DNA of 64,000 nt from Rhizobium sp. 16-449-1b (GTDB lineage: Bacteria; Pseudomonadota; Alphaproteobacteria; Rhizobiales; Rhizobiaceae). The notes under the pieces are model-generated. The model was not told where the DNA came from and did no database searches. It saw nothing but the letters and a program-made list of their open reading frames with translations. The translations under genes were made by a program, and so were the position numbers. Where the stretch lies: positions 124,001 through 188,000 of the forward strand of contig NZ_JAGHMH010000010.1 in assembly GCF_017741935.1 (NCBI RefSeq), read 5' to 3'. Of this stretch, positions 8,283 through 17,670 are shown piece after piece (within the stretch, counting starts at the first letter, position 1; each line of letters starts with the position of its first letter).

Positions 8283-10337
8283 ATGGTCGACACGACGAAA
8301 AAAAGTGTCGCGAAGTCGCTTACGGCTGACATGCGCCGTTCTGCTAAGCGGCTTTCTGAGCAAACGCGTAAGGCGTTACTTACTGAAGAGGAGGCAACAA
8401 GGACGCTAGCCCGGTTCGAAACCCCGGACCAGAAGCGAAAATATGCCGCCGACATGCAGATAATCGACAAGCTGGACGCCGGCTTTCGAGGCGAAATAAG
8501 TTATAAAATGCTTGGAAATAAACGGCTTCGGGTCGACAGCCCAGACGAATTAACGCGCGAGCATGGTATACTAAGAAAAACGAAGAAAGTTCTGAAGCGT
8601 AACGCAGAAACCGGCGATATTTACTTGGGTCTTCACGAAAAGAAGACCTGGAGAAGCGTTAGCAGCCATCTCTATGCCGAGGACGGTACACTTCGCGCGA
8701 AGCTTGTGAAATACAAACACGGACGCTTTGAGGAAAAATGGGAACGAGACGAAAATGGCCTGCTGATCCGTACGCGGCATGTCAACCGAAATAGGCTTTT
8801 TCAACCGATTTCCGAGAAGGTGAGCGCACCCTATCGGAGCGGACCGGAAAACCGGGTCTTTCGTGAACTAACCCGTCAAAAAGGTTCCAAGCAGGAAATT
8901 TTTGAGCGGGACGACAAAGGCAACCTCGAGCTCGTCGGCAGCAAACGTCTCGGATTTTCGAAGAATTTAACGAAAGCCGCGGACCGTCAAACTTCTCGGA
9001 CGACGATTCGAAAACTTGGTGGCGCATTCAGCAAATCTTATAGCTCCCTCCTAGACAAGGAGGGCAACGAACTTGGCCGGGATATATCAAGTCACCGCCG
9101 GCTCTTCAATAAGCGATCGGCCGTCTACGATGATGCCAGCGGGCAATTGAAGAGCACCAAGCATACCTTCGGTAAGATCTACAAGAGTGAAACAGCGTAT
9201 TTGAACGCTGATGTCAAAAAAGTCTCAAAAAAGATACTTGGCGTGACGGTTCGTCGCAAACTGACGGCGCTAAGTGAACAAGAACATGACGCTCAGAAGC
9301 TGCGCAATTTGGAATCCATTGAGCATAGGAAGGCTTGGCAGAAGCGCGCAGTTATCCCCATATCGCCTCTACGGGAGGCGGCAAATGTGCATTTAGCGCC
9401 GCAGTCGTATCCGGTCAGTTTTGTTGGAGGCGGCCGTCGTGACGAGGCCGAAACTAAGGTTGTGCCTGCACAAGGCCAACCAATTGATGCCGTTGTACAA
9501 ACGTCACCCTTGTTTCGCCAACCGAACTCAGAGCGACAGGTCAATTCTCAAACACCACCTCCGTTGTCAAATGTGCGTCTCTCAGACCCAGCTTTTCGAG
9601 CGGAAGGGGCTAAGTCGTACAAAGAGCCACTGGCGATCAATCTCCAGCGTGATAATGAAAGGGAAATGCAAGAAGAAAAAAACCTCAGTGAGAGGCCGGG
9701 ACATCTCTTCCTGTCAAACCGGCCAATAACAGAGATGTCGTTTCCGGGATCCCCGGAAAGAACAAGGGTGTTAGGCTCGCGGAGGGCCTCGCTAAACCCA
9801 TCCGCCGATCAGAAATTCTCGGTCGATAGAGCGAATTCCCAACCACAGCCGGTGTCTTCATCCCCGATCAATAATCATCAGTCGGATCCAAACGACCAAG
9901 AGCTCCTGAGTTTCCTGCATAGTGTACCAGTCCCACCGCCGTTGGAAGTACATGCCGCACCAGGCGGGCGCATTCAGGACAGCTTCCGTGAAGCTTCCAG
10001 AGACAGTCTGGTGGGAACGAGTTCAGCGCCGGGGAGTGTAGTCGATGAACATTTTCAAGGGCCTTTGGAACGCGATCATTCGACCATTACAACAAGCGAG
10101 CGCTTTGATCCGCAGTCATTGTTTGGCGAACCGGGCTTGTCGCACGTCTCAGAAGGCCGGCCAGAACTTTCGACGGAACGCGACCATTTGACAGATTCGG
10201 AACAGCAAGCCTTACTGAATGAATTGCTTGGTGTTCCATTACCGGGTCCTTTGCCGAAGGCGGATAACGAGCGATCGAGGGTTTTGGAAAGATCACGGAA
10301 CCGAGAGCGCTCCATGTCAGGAGGGCTTTCACTTTAG
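8283..10337 (+). CDS. virE3: VirE3 translocated effector
   Basis: 684 residues, the usual VirE3 size, third in the virE operon and 65 bases after virE2. VirE3 enters plant cells and acts as a nuclear transcription-related effector that assists host import functions. The N-terminal 360 residues are strongly basic and contain imperfect internal repeats of about 70-80 residues (phrases such as ERDDKGNLELVGSKRLG and LLDKEGNELGRDISS). The second half is Ser/Pro/Gln-rich and likely disordered. The C-terminus (ERSRNRERSMSGGLSL) is an R-x-R secretion signal. The ATG at 8283 gives the normal N-terminus MVDTTKKS. Confidence 0.93.
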   Translation: MVDTTKKSVAKSLTADMRRSAKRLSEQTRKALLTEEEATRTLARFETPDQKRKYAADMQIIDKLDAGFRGEISYKMLGNKRLRVDSPDELTREHGILRKTKKVLKRNAETGDIYLGLHEKKTWRSVSSHLYAEDGTLRAKLVKYKHGRFEEKWERDENGLLIRTRHVNRNRLFQPISEKVSAPYRSGPENRVFRELTRQKGSKQEIFERDDKGNLELVGSKRLGFSKNLTKAADRQTSRTTIRKLGGAFSKSYSSLLDKEGNELGRDISSHRRLFNKRSAVYDDASGQLKSTKHTFGKIYKSETAYLNADVKKVSKKILGVTVRRKLTALSEQEHDAQKLRNLESIEHRKAWQKRAVIPISPLREAANVHLAPQSYPVSFVGGGRRDEAETKVVPAQGQPIDAVVQTSPLFRQPNSERQVNSQTPPPLSNVRLSDPAFRAEGAKSYKEPLAINLQRDNEREMQEEKNLSERPGHLFLSNRPITEMSFPGSPERTRVLGSRRASLNPSADQKFSVDRANSQPQPVSSSPINNHQSDPNDQELLSFLHSVPVPPPLEVHAAPGGRIQDSFREASRDSLVGTSSAPGSVVDEHFQGPLERDHSTITTSERFDPQSLFGEPGLSHVSEGRPELSTERDHLTDSEQQALLNELLGVPLPGPLPKADNERSRVLERSRNRERSMSGGLSL

Positions 10338-10584
10338 AATAGATATACCGTTCACATACATCTGGCATCCACCCATTGTCTTGATTGAAACAGACAAAGC
10401 CATGCGGAACACGCCACTTTGAAGCGATGCTCGAGAAATTGTTGAGAGCGTAGGACATCGTGATGAAACGCAATCGTGACATCCCGCTGCAGGACTTCGA
10501 CGCATCGCAGGCGACTCGGCGAGAAATTTTTGCGCCGCCCGCGATGCACTTGTATTGGGCCACGAGCTCCAAGGGAGCAATGCC
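10338..10584. other. Gap after virE3
   Basis: About 250 bases between virE3 and the cupin relic. I see no supported gene, terminator or repeat here; small overlapping open frames on both strands have no recognisable product. Confidence 0.5.
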
Positions 10585-10980
10585 ATGAGTGTTTCATCGA
10601 AGCCCACCTGCCGTATTGTGCGGCCCGGCAGCACCTATGCCGGAAAACAGGGCCTCAGCTATTTCAAGGGGATTGCCGCCGAGACAGTGGGCTCGACGGA
10701 GATCTGCATGCATCTTCTGACGATTCAGCCGGGCGCCCGCGCCAAGGCGCTTCTTCATGCCTCGCATGAGACTCCATCAACGCGGCTGGAAGAGCACCTC
10801 ATCGTGCATGAGGGTGAGATGTTCTATATTTCCGGCCAGCATCGCGGGCATCTTCCCGCAAACCTCAGCGATGGGCTGGCGACACCGGCCCGCACCGACC
10901 CGAACAAGGTGGAAAAGCCTGGTCCCGCTGCCGGATTTGGAGCGGCATGTAGCGCGCTGAGCAGCCGATATGCCGATTGA
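10585..10980 (+). pseudogene. Decayed cupin-domain protein
   Basis: The start is intact, with AAGGGAGC before an ATG at 10585. The first 65 residues (including CRIVRPGSTYAG and LLTIQPGARAKA) look like a small single-domain cupin. The metal-binding part is damaged: after HASHETP the reading jumps to LEEHLIVHEGEMFY, so the usual segment between the first His motif and the second strand is missing. The expected PAGMPHLPANLS region reads ISGQHRGHLPANLS, and the end is scrambled. I read this as a gene with an internal deletion and compensating frameshifts, probably non-functional. Its original substrate cannot be told. Confidence 0.6.
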
Positions 10981-11475
10981 ACTAAACCTCTAGCCGCGGA
11001 GTTGGCGCGTGGTTTACCTGATGCTCTGCCTGAGGGAATTTGGTTTTTCGCAACCCAGCCTCAAGATAGGTAATCGAGGTGGCTGAGATGACCTCTCTCC
11101 GTCGCCGGATGACCGAGGACATGACGGTCCACAATCATTACCGGCCATACATCAATGATGTCTTTATGAAGTCGTAGCCGCCATTTCGGCTGATCACTGG
11201 CTCGGCTCGGCCTGAACGTATCCCTTACCTTCCAGGTCCATCTTTCTTCTAGTCGCCACGTGTCTGGCTTTCCGGTTGTGCGTGTGTGAGCGATATCGCT
11301 CATAACAGCTATTGGTTCTTGGCGTTCGCTGTGTTCCCTCGCTAATCGCCGTGCCGGGAACGCGTCCAAAGCCCTTACTCCACTGGAAAAACGTGTCATA
11401 AATCCTTCATTTGACGAAGATCTATTTCGCTCATACGTTGATTGATGTCGATCATTTCGAAGAAAGGAAGCGTCG
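10981..11475 (+). promoter_or_regulatory. Upstream region of accR with candidate promoter
   Basis: About 500 bases without a supported gene. A TTGACG at 11411-11416 followed after 17 bases by TACGTT is a possible sigma-70 promoter. AAAGGAAG at 11463-11470 is the ribosome-binding site of accR. A 140-codon open frame on the opposite strand (11061-11483) has no recognisable features and is not called. Confidence 0.4.
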
Positions 11476-12249
11476 GTGCTCAATGCGGCTCAGGATCGCC
11501 AAGCCAAAATCATAGAGCTGCTGCGTGAGGAGTCGTTCCTGCCGATCGGCAGGCTCACTGAACACTTCCAGATCTCGGTAGCGACGGCTCGGCGTGACTT
11601 GGGCGAACTCGAAGAAGTCGGACTCCTGCGGAGGACACACGGCGGCGCTGTTGGCATCAACCAAGTAGCCCAAGACAAGACGAATGCGGCTCGTGCCGTT
11701 TGGAACCAACCGCAGAAAGTAGCTATCGCTTCTGTGGTCTCCGGAATGATTGTCGATGGCGACACGGTGCTCTTGGATGCCGGCACGACCGCGCTGGAAG
11801 TTGCAAAGAAGTTAGTCGGCCGTAAAAGCCTCACGCTGATATCGAATGGGCTCGACATTGTTGCGGAACTCGCCCGTGTCGAGGGCCAGAGCATCTATTC
11901 CGTAGGCGGCGAGTACTCCGAGACGAACCGCTCCTTCCGTGGTCCGCTGGCTGAACATTTCATTCGCCAATTCAACGTCGACAAACTCATCCTCAATGCA
12001 GCGTCCATCGATGTCGACCGCGGAGTGATCTGCACCTCCACTCCGGTCAACGCGAGCATCGCCCGCGTCATGATGGAAGTGTCCCGGCGCACCATCGTCG
12101 TCGCGGACCATTCGAAGTTCACGAAGTCCAGTCTTTCGGTCATTGGAAAGATCGAGGATGTCGGCGTCGTCGTGACCGACGCCGGCATAAAATCGATTAT
12201 CGACGCAGCCCCCGAAAAGCTGCGGAAAAAGTTCGTCATCGCGAACTAG
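11476..12249 (+). CDS. accR: AccR-type DeoR-family repressor of the agrocinopine operon
   Basis: 257 residues, a full DeoR-family regulator. The N-terminal winged helix includes RQAKIIELLREE and the recognition segment ISVATARRDLGELEEVG, followed by the DeoR hallmark LRRTHGGAV. The C-terminal sugar-phosphate sensor domain follows (DAGTTALEVAK, LISNGLDI). The start is the GTG at 11476, supported by AAAGGAAG six bases upstream. It is the first gene of the acc cluster; in pTiC58 AccR represses acc (and the conjugation genes) until agrocinopines appear. Operon order accR-accABCDEFG is kept here. The effector sugar phosphate is inferred from that relation. Confidence 0.85.
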   Translation: MLNAAQDRQAKIIELLREESFLPIGRLTEHFQISVATARRDLGELEEVGLLRRTHGGAVGINQVAQDKTNAARAVWNQPQKVAIASVVSGMIVDGDTVLLDAGTTALEVAKKLVGRKSLTLISNGLDIVAELARVEGQSIYSVGGEYSETNRSFRGPLAEHFIRQFNVDKLILNAASIDVDRGVICTSTPVNASIARVMMEVSRRTIVVADHSKFTKSSLSVIGKIEDVGVVVTDAGIKSIIDAAPEKLRKKFVIAN

Positions 12250-12298
12250 GCACACCCCCATACCCGTCAACAGCATCTTGCCAAGCAGGAGACAACAG

Positions 12299-13864
12299 AT
12301 GCTTTCGCCCAGCCGTAGGAACTTCATCATCGGAGCAAGCGTCGCAGCGCTTGCATCCACCACCAGCCTCAAATTTGCATTTGCACAGGAACGCCGTGCG
12401 CTGCGCATTGGCGTAAATGGCCTTCCCGCGACGCTGGAGCCGGTCAACGCAATCAGCAACGTCGGCCCCAGGATCGTCAATCAGATCTTCGACACACTGA
12501 TCGTGCGTGATTTCTTCGGTGACAGTGCGCCGGGCAACGGCATTAACCTGATCCCCGCGCTCGCCGAGAGCTGGGAACGCATCGATGATAACGCCGTCCG
12601 CTTCAAGCTTCGGCAGAAGGTCATGTTCCACAATGGCGCGGAAATGACGGCCGACGACGTCGCATACACGTTCTCTTCGGAGCGTCTGTGGGGTCCGGAA
12701 GCGATCAAGACGATACCACTCGGCAATGCCTATTCGCTCGAGTTCGACGAGCCCGTTGTCGAAGACAAATACACGGTCGTTCTTCGCACGAAGACGCCAA
12801 GTCATTTGACGGAAAGCTACGTGGCGTCCTGGATGGGCCGCATTGTTCCCAAGGACTACTACAAGAGCCTGGGACCAGTCGGTTTCGGTAGCAAGCCGAT
12901 CGGAACCGGTCCTTACAAGTTCGTCGAACTCGTCGCCGGCGATCGTGTTGTCCTCGAAGCGAATGACGTCTACTGGGGTGCGAAGCCGATGGCTTCGAAG
13001 ATCACCTACCAGCTCGTGGCAGAGCCCGCCACCCGCGTCGCCGGCCTGATCAGCGGCGAGTACGACATCGTGACGACGCTGACACCTGACGACATGGACC
13101 TGATCAACGGTTATTCCGACCTGGAAACGCGTGGAAACGTTGTCGAGAACTTCCACATGTTCACCTTCAACATGAACCAGCCCGTCTTCAAGTCGAAGGA
13201 GCTGCGTCGGGCGCTCGCGCTGGCTGTCAACCGCCCGATCATGGTCGAGTCCCTCTGGAAGAACAAAGCCACGATCCCGCGCGGTTTCAACTTCCCGAAC
13301 TACGGCAAGACCTTCGATCCGGATCGCCGGCCACTGGACTACAACATCGAGGAAGCTAAGCGGCTGGTGAAGGAAAGCGGCTACGACGGCACGCCGATCA
13401 CCTACCACACGATGGGCAACTATTACGCTAACGCAGTTCCGGCGTTGATGATGATGATCGAAATGTGGAAGCAGATCGGTGTCAACGTGGTGCCCAAGAT
13501 CTATGCCCCGGGCGCGGCTCCCAAGGATCCGGACAGCTACATCCGCAACTGGTCGAATGGCCAGTGGATGACCGATGCGTGGGCCACCATGGTCTGCGAG
13601 TTCGGACCTAAGGGCCAGGTTCAGAAGCGTTGGGGATGGCAGGCTCCGGCGGAGTTCAACGAGCTCTGTGTGAAGGTGTCACAGTTGCCGGATGGCAAGG
13701 AGCGCTTCGAAGCCTACAACCGGATGCGCGATATCTTCGAAGAGGAAGCGCCCGCTGTCATTCTCTACCAGCCCTTCGACGTTTATGCCGCTCGCAAGGA
13801 CGTCAACTGGAAGCCCATCAGCTTCGAAATGATGGAGTTCCGAAACAACCTCAGCTTCTCGTAG
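12299..13864 (+). CDS. accA: Agrocinopine-binding periplasmic protein AccA
   Basis: Solute-binding protein of the SBP_bac_5 (oligopeptide/opine) family with 521 residues. The N-terminus has a twin-arginine type leader: SRRNFIIG followed by a hydrophobic stretch ending FAFA-Q, so export is likely by Tat. Family phrases are clear, such as LAESWERIDDNAVRFKLRQKVMFHNG, shared in shape with DppA/OppA. The ATG at 12299 with GCAGGAG upstream is preferred over an in-frame TTG at 12278. It sits 49 bases after accR. In pTiC58 AccA binds agrocinopines and the toxic analogue agrocin 84; the sugar moiety recognised here cannot be told from sequence. Confidence 0.85.
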   Translation: MLSPSRRNFIIGASVAALASTTSLKFAFAQERRALRIGVNGLPATLEPVNAISNVGPRIVNQIFDTLIVRDFFGDSAPGNGINLIPALAESWERIDDNAVRFKLRQKVMFHNGAEMTADDVAYTFSSERLWGPEAIKTIPLGNAYSLEFDEPVVEDKYTVVLRTKTPSHLTESYVASWMGRIVPKDYYKSLGPVGFGSKPIGTGPYKFVELVAGDRVVLEANDVYWGAKPMASKITYQLVAEPATRVAGLISGEYDIVTTLTPDDMDLINGYSDLETRGNVVENFHMFTFNMNQPVFKSKELRRALALAVNRPIMVESLWKNKATIPRGFNFPNYGKTFDPDRRPLDYNIEEAKRLVKESGYDGTPITYHTMGNYYANAVPALMMMIEMWKQIGVNVVPKIYAPGAAPKDPDSYIRNWSNGQWMTDAWATMVCEFGPKGQVQKRWGWQAPAEFNELCVKVSQLPDGKERFEAYNRMRDIFEEEAPAVILYQPFDVYAARKDVNWKPISFEMMEFRNNLSFS

Positions 13865-13921
13865 CGGCACCCAATGTGATGGCGGTGCGCATTCGTGTGC
13901 ACCGCTTCAGGGAGACAGTCC

Positions 13922-14869
13922 ATGGCCAAGCTTCTGACCGTTCAAGATCTCGTCGTCGAGGTCCCGGCTCGCAAAATAAAGATCATCGACGGCATCAGCT
14001 TCTCCCTGGATGCCGGGCAGACGCTGGGACTTGTGGGCGAGTCCGGCTGCGGAAAGAGCATGACCTGCTATGCCATCGCGAACATGCTTCCACGCGGCAT
14101 TGCCCGCACCGGGGGGACCGTGAGGTTCGAACGTGATCAAAACACTTCCTCCCATTCGAAGGATCCGACGATCGCGATGATCTTCCAAGATCCGACGAGC
14201 AGCCTCAATCCGGTTCACACAATTGGCTATTATCTGGAAACTGCCCTATCGCGCCATCAGGGCCTAAAGGGAAGTGACGCCCGGCTCGAGGCAATGCGCT
14301 TGCTGGAACGGGTGGGAATTGATCGTGCCAAAAGCCGACTGCGCGCCTATCCGCATCAGTTCTCGGGCGGCATGAACCAGCGAGTGATGATTGCACATGC
14401 TCTCGCGGCAAAGCCCCAGCTACTGATCGCCGACGAACCGACAACGGCGCTGGACGTGACGATGCAGGCACAGATCCTGCATCTGCTCGAAGAGCTCAGG
14501 GCCGAGACAGGGATGGCTTTGATGATCGTGTCCCACGACCTCGGTGTCATTGCGCGCCTCGCGGACCGGGCGGCAGTGATGTATTGCGGCAAGATCGTCG
14601 AGACCGCTCCTGTGACGGAACTCCTCCAGCGACCGGCGCATCCCTACGCCCGTGCGCTTATCGACTGCATGCCGAGTATCGATCCCGATGATCTCGATCC
14701 TCCCATCCCGATACCGGGATCGGTGCCTCTCCTTGATAGCCTTCCGGAGGGATGTCATTTCCATCCGCGCTGTTCGCGCGCGAGCGGAGAATGTTCCGTT
14801 CGTTTCCCAGCGCCTGCCGACATCGGTCTCGTCCACGAGGCTTCCTGCTATCATCCGGTGGTCGCATGA
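13922..14869 (+). CDS. accB: Agrocinopine ABC transporter ATP-binding protein AccB
   Basis: 315 residues, DppD/OppD-type ATPase. Walker A is GESGCGKSM, the ABC signature FSGGMNQRV, and Walker [13 protein letters not shown]. The OppD-type C-terminal Cys-rich motif is present ([15 protein letters not shown]), which may hold an iron-sulphur cluster in this family. AGGGAGAC precedes the ATG at 13922. The gene's end overlaps the next start by four bases (ATGA), so AccB and AccC are translationally coupled. Confidence 0.85.
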   Translation: MAKLLTVQDLVVEVPARKIKIIDGISFSLDAGQTLGLVGESGCGKSMTCYAIANMLPRGIARTGGTVRFERDQNTSSHSKDPTIAMIFQDPTSSLNPVHTIGYYLETALSRHQGLKGSDARLEAMRLLERVGIDRAKSRLRAYPHQFSGGMNQRVMIAHALAAKPQLLIADEPTTALDVTMQAQILHLLEELRAETGMALMIVSHDLGVIARLADRAAVMYCGKIVETAPVTELLQRPAHPYARALIDCMPSIDPDDLDPPIPIPGSVPLLDSLPEGCHFHPRCSRASGECSVRFPAPADIGLVHEASCYHPVVA

Positions 14870-15873
14870 ACACGCCTCTGCTCCAAACCCGTGATCTCAC
14901 CAAGGCCTTCCGTCACAAGACCGGGTTCTTCGCCAAATCTGAGAGCCCGCTTGCTGCAAACTCCATCACATTCGAGCTCTCGCAACGGGAGCGTATCGGC
15001 GTCGTCGGTGAGTCGGGCAGCGGCAAGTCCACGCTCGGTCGCCTCCTCCTCGGGCTGACGCCCCCAACAAGCGGCGACGTATGGTTCGAGGGTGTCAATC
15101 ACAGGGATCGCAGCGGACAGGAGTGGACGAAGTTTCGTATCCGCACATCGCTGGTTCAGCAGAACCCGTTGTCCGCCCTGAACCCGCAGATGACAATTGG
15201 CCAACAAATCACCGAAGGCCTTCTGGTCCACCGCATCGCAGATCGCGCCGGTGCGTATGAACGTGCGGCCGTGATGCTCGAAAGGGTCGGTCTCTCCAGC
15301 GCGATGATGGACCGCTATCCCCATCAGATGTCGGGTGGCCAGAGGCAGCGCGTTGTTATCGCTCGCGCCCTGATCCTGGATCCGAAGTTGGTCATTTTCG
15401 ACGAGGCGGTGTCGGCACTGGACGTATCGGTACAGGCACAGGTCGTGGCACTTCTACGCTCGCTTTGGCAGGAACTCGATCTGGCCTACGTCTTCATCAC
15501 GCACGACCTGCGTATTGTGCGCCACCTCGTGGACCGCATCGCTGTCATGTATCTCGGGCGGGTGGTTGAGATTGGGGACATCAAGTCCGTCTACGAATGG
15601 CCACGGCATCCCTATACCAGGGCTTTGCTCGCCTCAGTCCCGACTATGGATCCGAGCGTGCGCAACGTCGAGCCGCCGATCAAGGGAGAGCTCGATGCTA
15701 CGAAAATAGCCCAAGGCTGCGGCTTCCGGTCACGCTGTCCGTTCGCAATCGACAGATGTTCGACGGATACACCTGAACTGAGAACGGTTGGCCGGCAGCA
15801 GGCCGCGTGCCACCTCGCTGAAGAGTTTCCACGATCGATCGCCGCCCCGCAGCGAAAGGAACTGGCGCTATGA
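14866..15873 (+). CDS. accC: Agrocinopine ABC transporter ATP-binding protein AccC
   Basis: 335 residues, DppF/OppF-type ATPase paired with AccB. Walker [10 protein letters not shown], signature MSGGQRQRV, Walker [13 protein letters not shown] and the C-terminal motif GCGFRSRCPFAIDRC are all intact. The start is the ATG at 14866 inside the ATGA overlap with accB. Upstream in-frame starts would run inside accB. It overlaps the first permease gene by four bases at its end. Confidence 0.85.
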   Translation: MNTPLLQTRDLTKAFRHKTGFFAKSESPLAANSITFELSQRERIGVVGESGSGKSTLGRLLLGLTPPTSGDVWFEGVNHRDRSGQEWTKFRIRTSLVQQNPLSALNPQMTIGQQITEGLLVHRIADRAGAYERAAVMLERVGLSSAMMDRYPHQMSGGQRQRVVIARALILDPKLVIFDEAVSALDVSVQAQVVALLRSLWQELDLAYVFITHDLRIVRHLVDRIAVMYLGRVVEIGDIKSVYEWPRHPYTRALLASVPTMDPSVRNVEPPIKGELDATKIAQGCGFRSRCPFAIDRCSTDTPELRTVGRQQAACHLAEEFPRSIAAPQRKELAL

Positions 15874-16787
15874 CATCGTTCATCCTCGCCCGGATCCTGA
15901 GAGCGTTGGTGGTCCTCGTCTTCACTGTCACGCTCGTTTTCGTCGTCCTGAGACTGAGTGGCGATCCCGCTCAGCAAATGCTGTCGGACAACGCCGGCCC
16001 GGATGCTCTTGCCGCTTTCAATGCCAAGTGGGGCCTCGATCGGTCGATACCGGAGCAATACCTGATCTACGTCGCCAATGCATCGCGGGGCGATTTCGGG
16101 ATTTCGTTCGCCGACGGGCGCGAAGTCTTCACCGTCGTCAGCGAGAGGCTACCGAAGACGCTTCTCGTCACCGTGTCGGCATTCCTTCTGAGCATCCTGA
16201 TCGGTGTTCCCGCCGGCATCCTTGCGGCGGTCCGACGGGAATCGGCGGTCGACAAGGGTGTGATGGCGGGCGCGGTGCTTGGCTACAGCATTCCCAATTT
16301 CCTGCTGGGTCTTGTGTTCATCTTCGTATTCGCTGTGTGGTTACGCATACTTCCGAGCTCAGGCAGCACCACGTGGAGACATGCGATCCTACCGATCGCG
16401 ACGTTTGCTCTATTCAACGCTGCTGCTATCGCGCGGTTTATGCGCTCGACGTTGATCGATGTTCTCGGCCAGCCCTATATCGCTGCCGCGCGCGCTGACG
16501 GTATTCCCAGTTGGGAGATCATTCTGCGTCACGCATTGCCGAATGCAGCTATCCCCATGGTCACGACACTGGGCTTTACCGCCAGCGGCCTGCTTGGCGG
16601 TTCTGCGCTGATCGAGCCCGTTTTTGCATGGCCGGGGCTCGGCAGCGGCTTCGTCAGTGCCACGAGCACGGGAGACCTCCCGGTGGTTCAGGCGATGATC
16701 GTCCTGTTCACCGCGTTCATGGTCACAATCAACCTGACCGTCGATGTCCTATACGCGGTCCTCAATCCGAAAATCAGGAAGCACTGA
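15870..16787 (+). CDS. accD: Agrocinopine ABC transporter permease AccD
   Basis: 305 residues, DppB/OppB-type inner-membrane permease. About six membrane segments are visible, starting with VLVFTVTLVFVVL. The GDPAQQML motif after the first segment is typical for DppB, and the EAA-type cytoplasmic loop reads AAARADGIPSWEIILRHALPNA. It ends with the family's VDVLYAVLNPKIR. ATGA overlap with accC shows coupling. Confidence 0.85.
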   Translation: MTSFILARILRALVVLVFTVTLVFVVLRLSGDPAQQMLSDNAGPDALAAFNAKWGLDRSIPEQYLIYVANASRGDFGISFADGREVFTVVSERLPKTLLVTVSAFLLSILIGVPAGILAAVRRESAVDKGVMAGAVLGYSIPNFLLGLVFIFVFAVWLRILPSSGSTTWRHAILPIATFALFNAAAIARFMRSTLIDVLGQPYIAAARADGIPSWEIILRHALPNAAIPMVTTLGFTASGLLGGSALIEPVFAWPGLGSGFVSATSTGDLPVVQAMIVLFTAFMVTINLTVDVLYAVLNPKIRKH

Positions 16788-16788
16788 C

Positions 16789-17655
16789 ATGGCGATTGCG
16801 ACAACCTCCCGTATCTTCCGTGGCTCGATATCGGCACCCTTCCGCCGAATGCCTGCGAGCATCGCGCTGTGTTGCCTATGGATCGGGATAGTCGCGTTCA
16901 TCGGCGTGACCGCGCGATGGTTGGCGCCCTTCGACTATCTCAGCCAGGATCCACTCGCCCGGTTTGCCCGACCCTTCGTATCGGCCAGCCATTTGCTGGG
17001 GACCGATTACCTGGGTCGTGATGTGATCAGCAATCTCCTGATCGCCACTCAGACGACCTTGATGATCGCCATCATCGGTTCGGTGATATGCGCTCTGATC
17101 GGAACGAGCGTCGGTCTGGTCGCAGCCCATTTCGGCGGCTGGGTCGACAATGTGGTCATGGGCTTTTCCGACGCGATGGCATCGGTACCCTTCATCATCA
17201 TCGCGCTTGGCGTGCTGGCCTTGCTTGGTTCCAGCCCGCTGTTGTTCGTCTTCCTCGTTGGCTTCGCCAACTGGGAACGATATGCGCGGCTCACCCGCGG
17301 CCTTGTCATCAGTGCGAAGGAAGAGGGCTATGCGGAAGCAGCCCGGATTGTCGGGGTTCCAGCTCGCCGCATCTACCTTCGCCACATGCTGCCAAACATA
17401 GCTGGTCCGCTGATCGTTCAGTTCACCGTGAACTTCCCGGAAATCATCCTTCTCGAAAGCGGGTTGAGCTTTCTCGGACTGGGCATTCAACCGCCGGCCA
17501 CCAGCCTTGGTCTCATGGTCGCCGATGGCCGCAATTACTTGGCGATCGCCTGGTGGCTCTCCGCCTTCCCGGGCGCGGTCATTGTGCTGACGACCCTCTC
17601 CATCAGCCTCCTGGGCGACTATCTACGCGATCGGCTCGATGCGCGGCTCCGTTAA
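16789..17655 (+). CDS. accE: Agrocinopine ABC transporter permease AccE
   Basis: 288 residues, DppC/OppC-type permease. The N-terminal cytoplasmic part is followed by a first membrane segment around LCCLWIGIVAFIGV. The family motif LLGTDYLGRDVIS is present, and the EAA loop reads EAARIVGVPARRIYLRHMLPNI. It ends GDYLRDRLDARLR. The ATG at 16789 lies two bases after the accD stop codon; an upstream in-frame start at 16744 would overlap accD by more than 40 bases and is not preferred. Confidence 0.85.
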   Translation: MAIATTSRIFRGSISAPFRRMPASIALCCLWIGIVAFIGVTARWLAPFDYLSQDPLARFARPFVSASHLLGTDYLGRDVISNLLIATQTTLMIAIIGSVICALIGTSVGLVAAHFGGWVDNVVMGFSDAMASVPFIIIALGVLALLGSSPLLFVFLVGFANWERYARLTRGLVISAKEEGYAEAARIVGVPARRIYLRHMLPNIAGPLIVQFTVNFPEIILLESGLSFLGLGIQPPATSLGLMVADGRNYLAIAWWLSAFPGAVIVLTTLSISLLGDYLRDRLDARLR

Positions 17656-17670
17656 ACGAAAGGAAACAGA

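Noticed and set aside
11061..11483. 140-codon minus-strand frame upstream of accR
   Set aside because: No recognisable domain, and it covers the likely accR promoter and ribosome-binding site.
12236..13408. 390-codon minus-strand frame opposite accA
   Set aside because: Antisense shadow of the binding-protein gene; composition is Arg/Asp/Val-rich without any motif.
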